64,000 nucleotides of DNA from Glandiceps talaboti (taxonomy: Eukaryota; Hemichordata; Enteropneusta; Spengelidae). The translations under genes were made by a program, and so were the position numbers. The notes beneath the pieces were generated by a model that made no database searches, was not told where the DNA came from, and saw only the letters and a program-made list of their open reading frames with translations. How positions within the stretch are numbered: position 1 is the stretch's first letter; every line of letters starts with the position of its first letter. Positions 23,701-32,906 of the stretch are shown here, in pieces. The stretch is taken from positions 3,616,642 through 3,680,641 of the forward strand of contig NC_135565.1 of the NCBI RefSeq assembly GCF_964340395.1, given 5' to 3'.

Positions 23701-26700
23701 GAAACCAACAAATCAAATATCGCGATGTGTTCATGATATCAAATACGATTGGACAATATTGACGTCGGCAATCACAGTCGTGACCCCAGCACATGGTTAT
23801 GAAAGAAAGCCTGCAACTAGATACTTGGCTAGCCACGTCCGGTCCCGTTTCTCAGGGTTTGTTTTGAAGTTAGAGACGTTATTTCTGTACGACTTGAAGA
23901 ATTTTACAATATATGTGATTGATAAATATGGATTACATCAACACGTGGATAAATTTAACCCGACACGAATGTGCGCTGTGCTCTCCCGATTCCATACGTA
24001 CATTGTACATACACTGCTTCAGCTTTGATCGGCGGCCTAGTATGAGCTTACTGCCGCGGCCGCGGTGACTGCACAAAACTTGACAACACTACCCCTCTAC
24101 CGATATATAATAATCACCTGTATACCGTGATAAAAACAAGCAATAATTCGAGTCCCCAACAAGTCGATGAGACCTACTTCTGTTCTGTCCGATCCGAATG
24201 CGAGTTTCTTAGGTTTTATATGGGTTTCAAACTCGGACTAGAGTATTACGCCCTAGACAATAATAGATGTAAACTTGTGTTCACAAGCCAAACATGTGAC
24301 AATACAAGACCACAACGAAAACTGTGAAAAATTTGCAGGTCAGTCTCATTTTATATATGGACAACAAAATTAGGTCGGTCACAGTTCCATTTACATGTAC
24401 ATGATGCAATGACTCGGAGCGTACTTCCATATGCTCGGAGCAAATCGAATCAATTAGTGTATTATGGGACCAACAATTATAGTGTGGCACATGTCCCGAT
24501 ACGCCTTCTTGAAGTTTCCCATTGGTATTCTAATAGCTAGTATATTTATTCGAGATGAAATATGCTTACTTTGTTGTTAAATGCACTGTTCAAAAGGCGA
24601 CGCGAGTACGATTGGGCTAAAATATGCCGTCCTTGGCCCGGGGATGCCGTCAAACGTCATCACGGTATCGTAATGCTTCTTGTCGGCAAATAATAAAAAA
24701 TCAGATAAATAAAAGTCAATGAATGTGAAACACGCGACATTACAAGTGTTTATATATATCTAGTCTAGCCGTTTTTGATTTATTTTGCCATAATATGGGG
24801 AGATCATATTTTAGCATTTATACCCACAGACACTGCCAATTAGTCAGAAAGTGTGAGTAAATATCGGTAAATGTTGGTTAATAAGACATGTAGAGTGTAG
24901 TTTTTGTTTACTGATGTCTGTTACAACCACTAGCAATGTATTTTTTCACAATGCTGTTGAGTTTTGTTCACCGAGTGACTACGCTCGCCATAGGCTACGT
25001 GCTATCCATGTCTCTTTATGACGTCATAAAATCCCGTGGTCTAGGTGGGACCGGAAATACCCGAAAACTCTCGAAGTAAATCCGAAGGGAAGTGACTGAA
25101 AAAGGGTCATTTTAAGGTGTTTGCAGACGCTTTTGAAAAGTTTTAAAACCAGAATGCATTTCACAAACATGTCGTCTAGCAAATTAGCGATAGTGAATGT
25201 GAGCATTTTGAATCACCTTTAAGTTGATAGCAGTAATCAATACAAGTGTACCAAAAACAGAAAAGAGTCTGACTGGACTTTTCCTTTAAGTTGATAGCAG
25301 TAATCAATACAAGTGTACTAAAGACAGAAATAAGTCTGACTGGACTTTTCCATTAAGTTGATAGCAGTAATTAATACATGTGTACTAAAGGTAGAAATAA
25401 GTCTGACTGGACATTTCCTTTTAGTTGATAGCAGTAATCAATACATGTGTGCTAAAGGCAGATAGAAGTCTGACTGGACTTTTCCGTTAAGTTGATAGCA
25501 GTAATTAATACATGTGAAAGTTGTTTATTAGAGTGACATGTGAATACACATTTACAAATTGACAATAAAAAGAGCAGAAAGTTATACATAACCCAGCTCA
25601 TTGGGCTTATTTGTCACTTTCAAATGAAATAACTAATCTAAAGAAACACAAAAATGGAAAGAGCACAATAATAACAAGTAAAGAAAAGTAACAGTACATG
25701 TACTACGATGAAATGTACAAATGAATACAATACACCTTAATCGATACAAGAGTACTGAAGGCAGAAATAAGTCTGACTGGAGTTTTCTTTTAAACAAAAA
25801 AGAATGAACTGACGACAGATCTTCAATCTATAATTTACTTGACTTACCCAGGTCAGATTGCCAACATATAGTGACACCCTTTTACCAGTACTTCCTTGTG
25901 GGACAGCTGAAACCGATGTTTTCACTGGCTCTGACATAGAACTTGAAAACTGAAATAGAAAACAGTTTACATTAATTATGTCTGCTCCACAATAGTTTAA
26001 ATATGGACTGTTTTCCCTGTGTTTTCTGGACTGAACTTGGATACATGTAGATCAGGGTTTTTGCTAAGGTTGGGAAACCCTGGTAATAGAAAGGGAGAAA
26101 TGGGTTAAAATGGCAGTGTTTTCCCCATTGAGTCCATGGTAATTCTGTTTGCAAACCCTGGTAGATTTTACCTACTTACCGCCCTTAGCAAAGACACTGT
26201 AGATAATAACCAACTCTCTATTTTAGACAAGATGTTCATCCTCATTATTTACCAAGTGGACTGTTTTACTAGACCTTATATAACGTAGATAGATAATATA
26301 GACCTATCAACTATACAATGTAGATAGATAATATAGACCTATCAACTATACAATGTAGATAGATAATACAGACCTGTCAACTATACAATGTAGATAGATA
26401 ATATAGACCTAACAACTATACAATGTAGATAGATAATATAGACCTATCAACTATACAATGTAGATAGATAATACAGACCTGTCAACTATACAATGTAGAT
26501 AGATAATATAGACCTGTCAACTATACAATGTAGATAGATAATATAGACCTGTCAACTATACAATGTAGATAGATAATATAGACCTGTCAACTATACAACG
26601 TAGATAGATAACACAGACCTGTCAACTACTAGTATACAATGTAGATAGATAATATAGACCTGTCAACTACTAGTATACAATGTAGATAGATAATATAGAC

Positions 26701-29261
26701 CTGTCAACTATACAACGTAGATAGATAATACAGACCTGTCAACTACTAGTATACAATGTAGATAGATAATATAGACCTGTCAACTATACAACGTAGATAG
26801 ATAATATAGACCTGTCAACTATACAATGTAGATAGATAATATAGACCTGTCAACTATACAATTTAGATAGACAATATAGACCTGTCAACTATACAATGTT
26901 GATAGATAATATAGACCTGTCAACTATACAATGTAGATAGATAATATAGACCTGTTAACAACCTTACATTCAAACATTCCAATGCTGAAACTATTTAAAT
27001 GATCAGCTATCACTGCTCTTTTTGAGTCATTTTGTACAATTTTTATAACATCCATGCCTAAAACCTGACACAATTGAAGCTTGTAAGTTGTAACAAACAT
27101 CGTGAGCCTATGCTGCATGAAGCTGTGATAATTTGATTTATTGCACATGAGCAATGAACAAAGAATGTCTTCCAAGGTCATGCATGTCATGGGTCATGAA
27201 AGACCCATTACCATTACAGAGTCGGTCATTTCCCTGATGATACAACGGACTTAAAGCTAAAAACTGTTCAAAACATTGTTTGTTTTTTGAGGAGTGCAAT
27301 ATGCCTTGTACCAATTTTAAGTATAATTTTGAAAATGATAGAAATATTCTGAGCTAACATTGCAGCAAAATGTACACCGGCCCAGTTGGACAGGTCTTTC
27401 CAAAATCTTCTGGTCTAGCCTGAAGATTTGGCTGCCCTGGGCCGCTGTTAATTTCAAGCCCTGGTACACAAAGCACATTGAGGTGACCAAACAATCTGAA
27501 TAACCTGCATTTAGATAATTAGCACTTTTACTGTATCATGTATGTAGAGGTTGCAATGTGAATGCTTTAATCCTATGCACTTACAAAGGCTGCAATGGAC
27601 TTCATGCTCCCCAGGGAGTTGAGGAAGTACATGTATAAAGGGACGTTGTGCCGCTATAGATCCGAGTAAGGGGTAATAATTGTACAACACTTTGAACACA
27701 GAGTGGGAAAGTGTTATACACAAACCAACATTATATTATTTAAACAATAATGTACGCCCTCCCAGCCCATAATGGATGAAAGCAAACTTTGAACTACATA
27801 ATGGGCGAGGCGACAGCCGAGCAAATTATGGAGTATAAAGTTTGCTTGAGTCCATTATGGACTGGGAGGGCGTACACTATTGTTTTTATTTTATAGTTTT
27901 GCCAATTCCAGTGAATTTGTAGACCGAGAAACGCAAAACAACGTATAATATACACAGTGCTGAACATCGTCTGCCATGTTCGGCCCGGAAGCTAAATACT
28001 AATCATAGCGACACATGTACGTACACGTACACACACATATACACTTCAATGAACTGTTGTGAACACAAATTTGTTTCATGAATGCGTTGTATTTTTAAAC
28101 AGTGGAAATGACAATCATAAGTAACAACATACATTTCGAAAAAATACACAGTCGTATGAAGAAACAGAACAAATAAGCTTGTATTGTTATGCTCGTTCCG
28201 GGGCCAGGATGCCCAATAACGCAGTACATTATCAGTCATAATGTCAGGGATCACTCTGGGCCGCGATCACGCGCTATTTGCGCTGTAAAAACAAAAATAT
28301 CGCGTCCAGAAAACTCAATTGGGACACAAAATCGCACCGTCGATACTAATAGCGCATCACTGTGATAGATACGCGACATCATATCTAAGCTTTTGTTTAC
28401 TACAAACGTACAAGGCGCATACTACGCATGTCTTTTGCTGCCCTCAGGCGGCAAGGTTTATCTGCATCATGCCCCTTTCAAACAGTGTCTATGATTGGTT
28501 GCCGACATGAAGGCAGGCGCTCATCGACAAATCAACGGAGTTGATACAGTAAATGTTCATTACTGATTAGTCACACGTACATGTGTACGTAATGGAGCTT
28601 TCAAAGACGTCGGGTGCCAGTACGAGTGCAATCTGATTAAAATCTGATATTAGATAGGCTGGTTTTCCTGTATTTACCTTTATTCCATCGTTATTGCGTC
28701 TTTTTCGTGAGTTTTTTTCCCCGGGGGAAAAAAAACTGGCATTCGCCCGGGGGAAAAAAACTCACGAAAAAGACGCAATAACGATGGAATAAAGGTAAAT
28801 ACAGGAAAACCAGCCTATCAAATATCAGATTGGTACGAGTGGGACCAAGAAACGCAAATGCTCTATCTTGGACTATTGTACAAAAGTTACTCCTTCGCTG
28901 GGAACTAATCTGGATTCGACTACATTCGCTAGTGAGGACGAAGAATGGGTATGTCCTGGTGTAGGTCGCAAGACAAACCGGAAATTTCAAAATAATTGGC
29001 TGGCTATGTATGGGTCGTTTTTGCGTCACGATAAGGACAAGGGAGAAATGATCTGCTACCTTCGCAGAAATCTACAGTTTAAGGACAATGATGTACAATG
29101 CAAGACAAGTATAGGAGTTATAGACCGTTGACGTGGTATTTTCCTATGAAATAAATGTTTCATGAAGTTAATATGTTGATGTGTATGTACTGTGTTTATT
29201 TGTACAGTAGCAAATTCTAGTATGAAAGTTGATATGAAATCCATAGGCTTATGATCACAAT

Positions 29262-29292
<31 letters not shown>

Positions 29293-32200
29293 TACAGTGT
29301 ATACCAGTATAATATACACATGACGCACATACAGTTGCCATATTTTTACTTCCGTCCCACACAGTTTTCAAATTGTCTCACTCATTTTCTCCAAATGGGA
29401 CATTGGCTCATGCAGCTCTGGAGCCAGGGTGATCCCTGTAATGTACAGCGATGATGTCACAAAATTCACTGGAATTGGTAATGCTATAATATAATATCTA
29501 TTATGGTGTCTGTTTACAAATAACTTACGACATCGTCTGCGTTTTGTCCATTGTTGGCTGGTGCTGTGATGACATCATCATAGAGATCAACATTGGCTGA
29601 ACTTCCGGCATTATAATCTCCTTCCTGTAAAGAAAGTCAAGATACAAAACATATTGTTATTACATACATATAGGTACCTACCACTTACTACTTGTATTGG
29701 TGTCCATTTAATATGTACTATAACTTAGTCCTGCTTGCAGACGGTGCATGTATTTCTCTGTCTCTTTGCAGGACGGAGAAGGAAAGTAAGACTTACATGT
29801 ACTACATGTAGATGTATGGAAACTAGATGCAGTACAATGTTCTCCCCATAGGATATCAACTCATTAGCATAAATTTACATGACAAAATAGTTATATTCCA
29901 ATTTCCTGGGTAACTTAAAATCAAAGTACATCATAATATCAAACAATATGTGGCCAAAGGAAAGTTGAAGGCCAATTTATTATTTACAACAAAATATTAG
30001 CACCAATAAGAAACTCAAAAGTTTTTTAAACCAGTGTTTTTGATTATTATTCTTCAGAAAGCTGAATTTATTTCAATCTAAATGTCGAAAGGTACATTAG
30101 TCTGTTCAACTCTTTTAATGACATTGAAGAATGCACATGGGAGTAAACCAACTACACAAATCACTCTTGGGTTGAGACATACATATATATAGTCGGTGTT
30201 ACTAAGTCATAGAAAATTAACTAAACACTGAATGCCAACTTCATGTGTTTGTCAAACTTTATACTTCATAGCAAAATGGCATGGCTTCGTTTGATTTTAT
30301 AGTTGTGAAAATCTGGCAGTTCCGACATGCTTCTACGGCCGAACTGACATTACGGATAGGCCGGTGTTGCCTTTGATTTACCGAGAGCTTGTACCGTAGT
30401 GTGAATCACACTACCATTAGCAAGTTTACACATTTTATTCCTATCGAAAACAATACTGACGGCAACCTTCAATGAAATCTGTCTGGTAGTGGTAGAGGGT
30501 TGAATAGTCGTTTGAATTAATTAGACACTCTTTAGTTTTACTTGCCGCTTATGCTTATGTGTGAAGGATCAATACAAACGTTGCGAGTATACATTGAAAA
30601 CAACAATGGCGTCAGCTGACAGAGTGACAGATGAACAATGTCAACATGCAATTTATCGAACTCTAAGCAATCTGATTGCGTATCGGGACAACTGATCACG
30701 TATCGACAAAAATTAAAGGATATCGGGCCCGATAAGTGAAAACACTCTGGGTAGGACACTGCAGTACTTTAACTCTCAGGTAATACGCTACAACCAATAC
30801 AGATCCCCATGTGTAAGCTCTCTAAAATGTGTTCAGTATCCTGAACATATTTTTAAACCGTTTTATTTTTTGAATGAAAGTCAAGCATATCCTACGTCAC
30901 TGACTATACTTGAGTTGTTCTCGATTGGATTAATGGAAATCATACTATATTCTTGACGTTTCAGCTAATTTTTTAAATTCTTCGGACAGGTTGTCTATTA
31001 CTGCGCATGCTCCATGCTCTAGCATGATATTGTAATAGACTGCTAAGTAGGACTCCTGTGTAGTGGTTCGGAGTATTTGTTGCCATTTTGAACATAAAAA
31101 AGAACCAATTTGAGTATTTACGTAGTGAATTTTGGTATTGAAGCTACAGAATTGACTACTAGTATTTTTTATGAGAAAACTCAGGAAGTAATAGCAAAGA
31201 GATTTTAGATTGGCCGTGCTCCTTGACAGAATTGTAGCTTTGTTTGGTTTGCAAACACCGTAAGAGAAAAATACAAAAAAAAGCATTGTAAACAAAAACA
31301 AAGCTTCAATTATTGTACATGGTAGTCCTGCTTGCAGATGGTGCATGGGTCTAGATTACTGACGTGACCCTCAACACTGTCCTGCAAAGAGCAATGTACT
31401 AATCCTTTCTTGAGTGCGAGAGCAAAATGCACCTGCACTAACTACAGAACAATTAATTGAATTATGTACCCAACGATCAAATTTTAGTAATCGATCGAAT
31501 TACACTCGTTTTTACATCTCTTTGAAGATAACAGTCGCTAGTAAGATAAAAAGTGCCGAAATCAGAACTTTTCCAGTTCCGGCTGTAATTTCAAATGTCC
31601 CACTTTACAAATGGCACAATATTCCGAACTGGGACTTTTGTAGCCATGGCAAGGTAAAATAGTCAATTTATTACTGATATTTAACTACAGTGTGCGTTAA
31701 TTCTTTAGTCACCAGCATTTCTGGTAAGTTTCATGGCTGGCTCTTCGCTACATTTGTAGCTGCAATAATTAATTGTAGCGTTTGCTGTGATTTTGTCTTT
31801 TTTGTGCCTATTTTCCTTCCAATGTTTAACCAAAATCAAATACAATTCCTGTAATGCAAATGCAAATAGACCGAAGTGATTCAGATCTGACTTGCAAAGT
31901 AGGCTGATTTTTCTGCTAAATTATGTCTTACCTGGCAAAAATTCTGACATTTCCTAACACCAACATTAATTACGGAGCCTTGTGTTTAGTGTTTAGAGGT
32001 ACCCCAATTCCGTCACAATTATAGCAGCTACATACATACATGTATGCAAGCAGGACTACATCCAGAGCTAATATGCAGTATACATGTACATTTGTACTGC
32101 AGTTGGTTATCAAATAAATTACTAGATCATTTTATTTCATAAATAAGATTATGAAATGTTCACATACTAGTTTATGCCATTATCACATTGGAAAGCATGT

Positions 32201-32906
32201 GAGAACAATATGCACACATTTAAACACAGCACTAAAGTCACATTGTAATATCGATATACTCTCCGGAAACTCATGAAACTCGGCAGAACATCGCGTCGTC
32301 GGTGTCTACTCTTAGCAAGAACAAATCGTACAATTTTAGGCCCGATAGTGTGTTCCTTCGAAATACCACGGAATCATCACCGAAAACATGATCAAGTCTA
32401 TATTTTGGTGTTCTGTTGATAAACAGTGCACGCATGATCTACAAGATGGCGCCCTGGCCCTGCAACACACGACAAGGACTTCAGGAACGAATATTGGCAT
32501 ATCCAGGTCTAAACAGTGTATTTTCTTCACTTCTACAAACTCGGGGAAAATTGTATCGTTAGAATCTATACAATTGCTAGAAAATCTGCAGTGTAAGTAA
32601 TGCGTTTGTCGGGTCATTCATTTATGATTAAACAAAGCCAGGCCGGACCCACGCGTCACTAGCTAGCGAGCTAGCTGCACAGCATGTGTACGTGTGCATA
32701 AATGGTGCAGACATCGCAATGAATTTCGAGAATATAATCAGTATTTTCACCTAATTTACAAGCTATAACATAACTGTATACTATACTACAGAACACAAAG
32801 AATGCATAGCATACTAGAAAATATATCAAAATATTCGTTTTACCTGATTAAATTCTTGTTCTAAGTCATCGGCGTACAGGTCAATATCCACGCCGTCCGC
32901 CATCAT
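8506..32906 (-). CDS. CPSF6: CPSF6 orthologue (cleavage factor Im 68-kDa subunit), complete 13-exon gene
   Basis: CPSF6 is the large subunit of nuclear cleavage factor Im. With the NUDT21/CFIm25 dimer it binds UGUA elements upstream of poly(A) sites and controls 3'-end choice. Thirteen exons, all with GT-AG junctions, join in frame to 657 codons plus stop (human isoforms are about 551-588 aa). In order: acidic N-terminus (about 1-53, with [15 protein letters not shown] and VDLYDDV); RRM (about 75-165) with RNP2 LYVGNL at 80-85 and RNP1 GQSKGFCAV at 118-126; the family signature [15 protein letters not shown]; a Gly/Pro/His-rich region (about 185-500) including [12 protein letters not shown]; a conserved helical block ([34 protein letters not shown]); and an RS-like Arg/Asp/Glu tail. 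The start is the first of two tandem ATGs (32906 or 32903), and the conserved MADG begins at the second. Introns run from about 0.3 to 5.3 kb. Confidence 0.97.
8720..9340. repeat. Degenerate intronic repeat, ATGATAAATTGTATGTTTG units
   Basis: In CPSF6 intron 12, six or seven loosely spaced copies of a motif (ATGATAAATTGTATGTTTGT and TTTGTTTGTTG) near 8728, 8862, 9016, 9077, 9137, 9195 and 9308. The spacing of about 60 bp among the central copies suggests an old, diverged tandem array. Confidence 0.6.
9537..9690 (-). CDS. CPSF6: CPSF6 coding exon 12 (conserved helix)
   Basis: 154 nt encoding [18 protein letters not shown], then [19 protein letters not shown] and SKSYGSGSR; nearly identical to vertebrate CPSF6. 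Donor GTAAAG. Confidence 0.97.
9940..10348. repeat. 32-bp minisatellite in CPSF6 intron 11
   Basis: Unit TCTGCATAAGTTTGTCTGCG plus CTACCACTAGCA, period 32, about 12.5 copies. Units alternate between GTGTCTGCATAAG and GCATCTGCATAAG variants. Confidence 0.95.
10537..10643 (-). CDS. CPSF6: CPSF6 coding exon 11 (conserved helix)
   Basis: 107 nt encoding [20 protein letters not shown] and SRAVQDAS, equivalent to human [20 protein letters not shown]. The donor GTAACA is weaker than the others in the gene. Confidence 0.95.
11392..11471 (-). CDS. CPSF6: CPSF6 coding exon 10
   Basis: 80 nt, residues 475-500 plus two bases. [19 protein letters not shown]; it carries the only Phe-Gly dipeptide in a proline-rich setting. 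Confidence 0.92.
12184..12449 (-). CDS. CPSF6: CPSF6 coding exon 9 (proline-rich, [11 protein letters not shown])
   Basis: 266 nt, residues 386-474. Ends with [19 protein letters not shown], matching the [11 protein letters not shown] motif of vertebrate CPSF6 and confirming that the proline-rich exons belong to this gene rather than to a collagen. Confidence 0.95.
12801..12921 (-). CDS. CPSF6: CPSF6 coding exon 8 (proline-rich)
   Basis: 121 nt, residues 346-385 plus one base. [15 protein letters not shown]-type sequence ending in a seven-proline run. Acceptor TGTACAG, donor GTAAGC. Confidence 0.9.
13223..13491 (-). CDS. CPSF6: CPSF6 coding exon 7 (Gly/Pro/His-rich)
   Basis: 269 nt, residues 256-345. 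Contains a GHGP-type run and nine consecutive histidines (334-342) just before the donor. The reading frame is fixed by the exon 6 phase and the phase-0 end. The His tract is not a feature I know from vertebrate CPSF6. Confidence 0.9.
13766..14295. repeat. 30-bp minisatellite in CPSF6 intron 6
   Basis: About 17 nearly identical copies of ATTCTGATTAGAAATTTGTG plus AGGACTGGCC. Because 30 is a multiple of 3, the array stays open in two minus-strand frames (about 192-196 codons), but it lies between exons 6 and 7 and is intronic. Confidence 0.95.
14296..14695. mobile_element. 400-bp foldback element with probable 9-bp TSD
   Basis: Arms of about 140 bp: CAATTCTCGCTATCTGCAAT at the left, complement of CAATTCTCGCTACCTGCAAT at the right, both with GGAGTCAAATGGAACG and TGTCGACA blocks. 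Flanks ATTTGTAAA and AATTATAAA match 7 of 9. It abuts the 30-bp minisatellite. Confidence 0.65.
15040..15294 (-). CDS. CPSF6: CPSF6 coding exon 6
   Basis: 255 nt, residues 171-255. Opens with [16 protein letters not shown], almost invariant in CPSF6, then Gly/Pro/Arg-rich low-complexity sequence. The donor is GC|GTAAGT. Confidence 0.95.
15657..16556. repeat. 45/42-bp minisatellite with a 264-bp higher-order unit (CPSF6 intron 5)
   Basis: About 20 monomers of AGCTGTATAGATTCAATCTA plus AGGTTCTCATGTTATTGTTATCAGG. Some lack 3 nt (42 bp). A six-monomer block (4 x 45 + 2 x 42 = 264 bp) is repeated with the same variants, for example TATACATTC at 15831 and 16095. A 283-codon ORF here is a repeat artefact. 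Confidence 0.95.
17640..17835. repeat. Dispersed repeat pair in CPSF6 intron 5
   Basis: Two diverged copies (about 17642-17710 and 17758-17832) share CTTCTGAACAGCACTCC, AGTGGCCAA and AATCTTTTGTCTTT. A related sequence sits near 2945-3010. Confidence 0.6.
18102..18258. mobile_element. Inverted-repeat MITE (ATTGCCTGGC ends), copy 1
   Basis: Starts ACACTTATTGCCTGGCC and ends with the complement of ACACTCATTGCCTGGC. Shares its ends with the palindromic element at 36052-36239. No target duplication found. Confidence 0.6.
18801..18880 (-). CDS. CPSF6: CPSF6 coding exon 5 (RRM end)
   Basis: 80 nt encoding [16 protein letters not shown] and QFEMASRK, equivalent to the human segment KRELHGQNPVVTPCNKQFLSQFE. 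It leaves one base for the next codon. Donor GTAAGG, acceptor TTTCAG. Confidence 0.96.
19157..19313. repeat. 53-bp minisatellite, 3 copies
   Basis: Unit CCACAGTGTACGGTTAAATG continuing TACTCAGCTCTCACACC; starts at 19157, 19210 and 19263. Lies in CPSF6 intron 4. Confidence 0.9.
20331..20500 (-). CDS. CPSF6: CPSF6 coding exon 4 (RRM core)
   Basis: 170 nt, from residue 88 into the split codon 144. Begins WTTDQDL, carries [19 protein letters not shown] (RNP1) and ends MDKLPK. The acceptor is TTCCAG and the donor GTAAGT. The phase (two bases left over) is completed by the first base of exon 5. Confidence 0.96.
20606..20696. mobile_element. MITE family A, degraded copy
   Basis: AAGTCTGTAGAGTATGCC and GGGCGCCCTCACAC match the left half of family A; CTTAC near 20686 may be the right-end remnant. 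No clear TSD. Confidence 0.5.
21106..22724. mobile_element. Non-autonomous piggyBac-like element, 1619 bp
   Basis: Ends CCCTTTCACCACCAAT and its complement ATTGGTGGTGAAAGGG, flanked on both sides by TTAA (21102-21105, 22725-22728). TTAA duplication and CCC-type ends are piggyBac hallmarks. The left end has two hairpin units (ATTCCCGCTATTGCGGGAAC). No transposase-like ORF: the longest is about 70 codons. Confidence 0.8.
22802..25218. mobile_element. Long-TIR foldback DNA transposon, 2417 bp, TTAA-flanked
   Basis: Arms of about 695 bp (22802-23496 and 24521-25218) face each other at high identity, starting AGGTGATTCAAAATGCTCAC. TTAA flanks both ends (22798-22801, 25219-25222). The roughly 1-kb centre has no transposase-like ORF. 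Related right-end pieces occur at about 54722-54932 and 61810-62025. Confidence 0.8.
25518..25737. other. Insertion of about 220 bp in the 67-bp satellite
   Basis: The monomer is broken after ATTAATACATGTG and resumes near TTAATCGATACAAGAGTACTG. The insert is AT-rich with no clear terminal repeats; I cannot classify it. Confidence 0.4.
25848..25949 (-). CDS. CPSF6: CPSF6 coding exon 3 (RRM start)
   Basis: Residues 54-87, phase 0 at both ends. It ends in [13 protein letters not shown], the RNP2 strand of the RRM that contacts CFIm25 and RNA in the known complex. The donor is TGG|GTAAG. Confidence 0.96.
26271..26957. repeat. 35-bp minisatellite in CPSF6 intron 2
   Basis: Unit TATACAATGTAGATAGATAA plus TATAGACCTGTCAAC, about 19 copies. 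Three copies carry the 6-bp extension CTACTAGTATAC. Confidence 0.95.
27742..27885. mobile_element. Palindromic MITE, about 143 bp
   Basis: Arms AAACAATAATGTACGCCCTC and the complement of AAACAATAGTGTACGCCCTC extend inward almost to the centre (GGCGAGGCGACAGCC). No convincing TSD. Confidence 0.65.
28592..29131 (+). pseudogene. Plus-strand ORF split by a MITE (TTF/hAT-type zinc-finger-like)
   Basis: An ATG in good context (28592) opens a frame that runs 37 nt to a 204-bp palindromic insertion (28629-28832). Discounting the insertion and one 9-bp duplication, the frame continues exactly to a stop at 29129-29131, about 108 codons in all. The downstream part has [20 protein letters not shown] followed by GEMICY, reminiscent of the TTF-type zinc finger of hAT-derived or ZNF862/KIAA1586-like proteins, but the second Cys is replaced (LRRN). 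It lies in CPSF6 intron 2 on the opposite strand. The function is unknown; it is probably a dead fragment of a transposon-derived gene. The family call is tentative. Confidence 0.45.
28629..28832. mobile_element. 204-bp palindromic MITE with perfect 9-bp TSD
   Basis: Near-perfect palindrome with ends CAATCTGAT and arms including GATAGGCTGGTTTTCCTG and TTGCGTCTTTTTCGTGAG around a C/G-rich centre. Flanked by GTACGAGTG at 28620-28628 and 28833-28841, an exact 9-bp target duplication (Mutator-like size). Confidence 0.85.
29263..29292. repeat. (AT)n(TG)n microsatellite
   Basis: Short TATATA then TGTGTG run in CPSF6 intron 2. Confidence 0.85.
29529..29624 (-). CDS. CPSF6: CPSF6 coding exon 2
   Basis: Residues 22-53, phase 0 at both ends, acceptor TTTACAG and donor GTAAGT. 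It is acidic and carries VDLYDDVIT, matching the IDLYDDVIS segment of vertebrate CPSF6. Confidence 0.95.
31323..32058. mobile_element. Possible TIR element carrying an ORF (CPSF6 intron 1)
   Basis: Begins TAGTCCTGCTTGCAGA and ends TGCAAGCAGGACTA, inverted complements over 14 bp. A second copy of the left end (TAGTCCTGCTTGCAGACGGT) occurs at 29726. No target duplication found. Inside is an 82-codon plus-strand ORF (31414-31662) of unknown family. Confidence 0.45.
32388..32594 (+). CDS. Possible antisense exon of unknown gene in CPSF6 intron 1
   Basis: An ORF opening [17 protein letters not shown] and ending before a perfect donor (GCAGT|GTAAGTAA). Its composition looks protein-like and a CpG-containing AAGATGGCGCC (YY1-like) lies inside. 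It sits on the strand opposite CPSF6 and would be transcribed toward and across CPSF6 exon 1. I recognise no domain. It could instead be a captured gene fragment or chance. Confidence 0.3.
32844..32906 (-). CDS. CPSF6: CPSF6 coding exon 1
   Basis: Encodes residues 1-21 (M)[16 protein letters not shown] and onward, ending in phase 0 at CAG|GTA. Two ATGs lie side by side; the second gives the MADG start conserved in the family. The context AATGATGGCGG around the start resembles a YY1 site, a common arrangement at CpG-type promoters (inference). Confidence 0.95.

Larger units (their letters stand above)
21034..25800. repeat. 67-bp satellite array in CPSF6 intron 3, interrupted by transposons
   Basis: Monomer TTAAGTTGATAGCAGTAATC plus 47 nt ending GTCTGACTGGACTTTTCCT, period 67. 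Pieces lie at 21034-21105, 22725-22801, 25219-25517 and about 25737-25795. The gaps hold a 1.6-kb element, a 2.4-kb element and a 0.2-kb insertion. Each monomer junction carries TTAA. Confidence 0.85.

Noticed and set aside
22814-25206. Two identical 60-codon ORFs in opposite orientation
   Set aside because: They are the same stretch of the two inverted arms of the foldback transposon.
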